DNA of 22,679 bases from Botryllus schlosseri (taxonomy: Eukaryota; Chordata; Ascidiacea; Stolidobranchia; Styelidae): assembly GCA_000444245.1 (NCBI GenBank), contig ATSW01008137.1, positions 1 through 22,679 on the forward strand, read 5' to 3'. Shown one piece after another: positions 21,764 through 22,679 of the stretch. The notes below the pieces were generated by a model, which did not search any database, was not told the origin of the DNA, and worked only from the letters and a program-made list of their open reading frames with translations. The stretch's first letter is position 1, and each line of letters begins with the position of its first letter. The position numbers were made by a program, and so were the translations under genes.

Positions 21764-22276
21764 CAGGGTTGTAACCAAGTCCCAATGCTCCGAGTCGCAA
21801 GTCAATCTCACTTTTATCGTTTTGGCTCAAGTCGCGTCATTTTCAATGCACCACCGAGTCCAAGTCAGCGAGCAGAGGGTCGGGTTCGAGTCATGGTATT
21901 TTGACTCAAGTCATTGTGTTGATTGCTCAGTTTTCAGTTTAAGTCTTGTTAAGCCCACTTTTTATGACTCTGTTTGGTGATATCGAATGGTTCGCATTTA
22001 TAATATACTAATTTTCCTCACTTTTAGCAGTTTCTGCTCGCATTTTCAAGTACCAGTACCAATAGACGAAATCCCAATAGTGTGGTTACTTCACTATTCT
22101 TCGAAATTACAATGAAATGTCGGTCTTGGCCGTCTCAGTCTCGAGTCATATGACTTGGTTCGAGAAATGCGCAATGACTTGAGTCCAAGTCGAGTCAATA
22201 AACATATTGACTCGAGGCGAGTCGAGTCATTTCCGTATTTTTAGAAAATGACTCGAGTCGAGTCATGACAACCCGG
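21764..22276. mobile_element. hAT-type MITE, copy 2
   Basis: 513 bp. It starts CAGGGTTGT and ends ACAACCCGG (one change from the expected CCCTG end). It is flanked on both sides by a perfect 8-bp target duplication, ATTTTTGC (21756-21763 and 22277-22284). The middle, including TGGTGATATCGAATGGTT and ATGAAATGTCGGTCTTGGCC, is nearly the same as in copy 1. It is longer than copy 1 because of extra GACTCGAGTC-type repeats near both ends. It has no coding capacity. It lies in NDOR1 intron 2. Confidence 0.87.
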
Positions 22277-22601
22277 ATTTTTGCCAATGCAAATCCCTAA
22301 AAATCGACTTCATAGTTGTCAACATGTGTCTAAAATAGTATGGATTAAAAGCTGAAAAGTGCAGGTATTCAAAAACAAAACTGCAATTAGTAGTGCAAGT
22401 ATAGAAACCTACTTGCGTACTCAGGTAAATAGATATATTTTGATACATATATACTCTACTGACAGTGCTAATGCTAAGTTCATGGCTCGGTGTTTTTAAC
22501 CATTTCCATACAAAAGGAAAAAGACTGATGAAACAGCTACTTCACTTCTTTCATTGTAACTCCACATAGCTGTGACATAGCTAACATAGTCGACATGCAC
22601 A

Positions 22602-22618
22602 ATCATCATCATCATCAT
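22602..22618. repeat. ATC/CAT microsatellite
   Basis: Five to six tandem ATC units. A short simple repeat, with no element boundary seen next to it. Confidence 0.8.
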
Positions 22619-22679
22619 TGGTTTATTAGCAATTTTATCAGTTCAATACACCACAAAAATGCGATACAATGAAAAGACA

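Larger units (their letters stand above)
21446..22679. other. NDOR1 intron 2 with MITE and ATC microsatellite
   Basis: I looked for the next flavodoxin block (CATTGQGDPPDN-like) and did not find it, so the intron probably runs past the end. It holds MITE copy 2 and, at about 22602-22618, a short ATC microsatellite. The rest is AT-rich with nothing recognised. Confidence 0.6.

Overview
This is metazoan nuclear DNA. Genes are split by GT-AG introns and there are no bacterial-style operons. The coding islands are GC-richer than the AT-rich introns and carry animal gene families: a Diaphanous-type formin, the ciliary ruler protein CCDC40, a C1orf53/DUF5522 protein and NDOR1. CCDC40 implies an animal with motile cilia. 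Three introns of 61-65 bp, a single-exon CCDC40 and two overlapping genes suggest a compact invertebrate genome. A tunicate is possible, but the sequence does not prove it. Scattered n bases (424-720, 1769-1773, 15349-15352, 18704) mark poor reads.

Layout. From 2312 to 15247, + strand: the 3' half of a DIAPH formin. Seven exons carry the second half of FH2 and the basic tail, and an eighth (7160-7261) carries the DAD autoinhibitory motif. Downstream lie three further coding islands (8330, 12247, 14985). Each has an acceptor that fits the phase left by the DAD exon, so they look like alternative or cassette C-terminal exons. The large introns hold a 62-bp minisatellite (7437-7928), a fold-back element (about 8920-9190) and other repeat debris. 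From 15248 to 17344 is a convergent intergenic region. From 20182 down to 17345, - strand: an uninterrupted 945-codon CCDC40. Its likely poly(A) signals lie in a remnant of the fold-back repeat, and a good RFX X-box sits about 215 bp upstream of its ATG. From 20908, + strand and divergent from CCDC40: a two-exon C1orf53-like gene. The last codons of its second exon overlap, in another reading frame, the start of NDOR1, whose first two exons are visible before the window ends.

The most interesting point is the C1orf53/NDOR1 overlap. The C1orf53 stop and the NDOR1 start lie in the same exon (the second in-frame NDOR1 ATG overlaps the stop as ATGAATAA), and the donor of the NDOR1 intron lies 5 bases after the stop. 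One spliced RNA could therefore carry both proteins, or the shared acceptor could be used by cis- and trans-splicing. NDOR1 feeds electrons to cytosolic Fe-S assembly, and C1orf53 carries a dense conserved Cys motif of unknown role, so the linkage is a functional hint.

Two copies of a hAT-type MITE (1684-2133 and 21764-22276) flank the region in the same orientation. Both have CAGGGTTGT ends, 8-bp target duplications and GACTCGAGTC-rich interiors.
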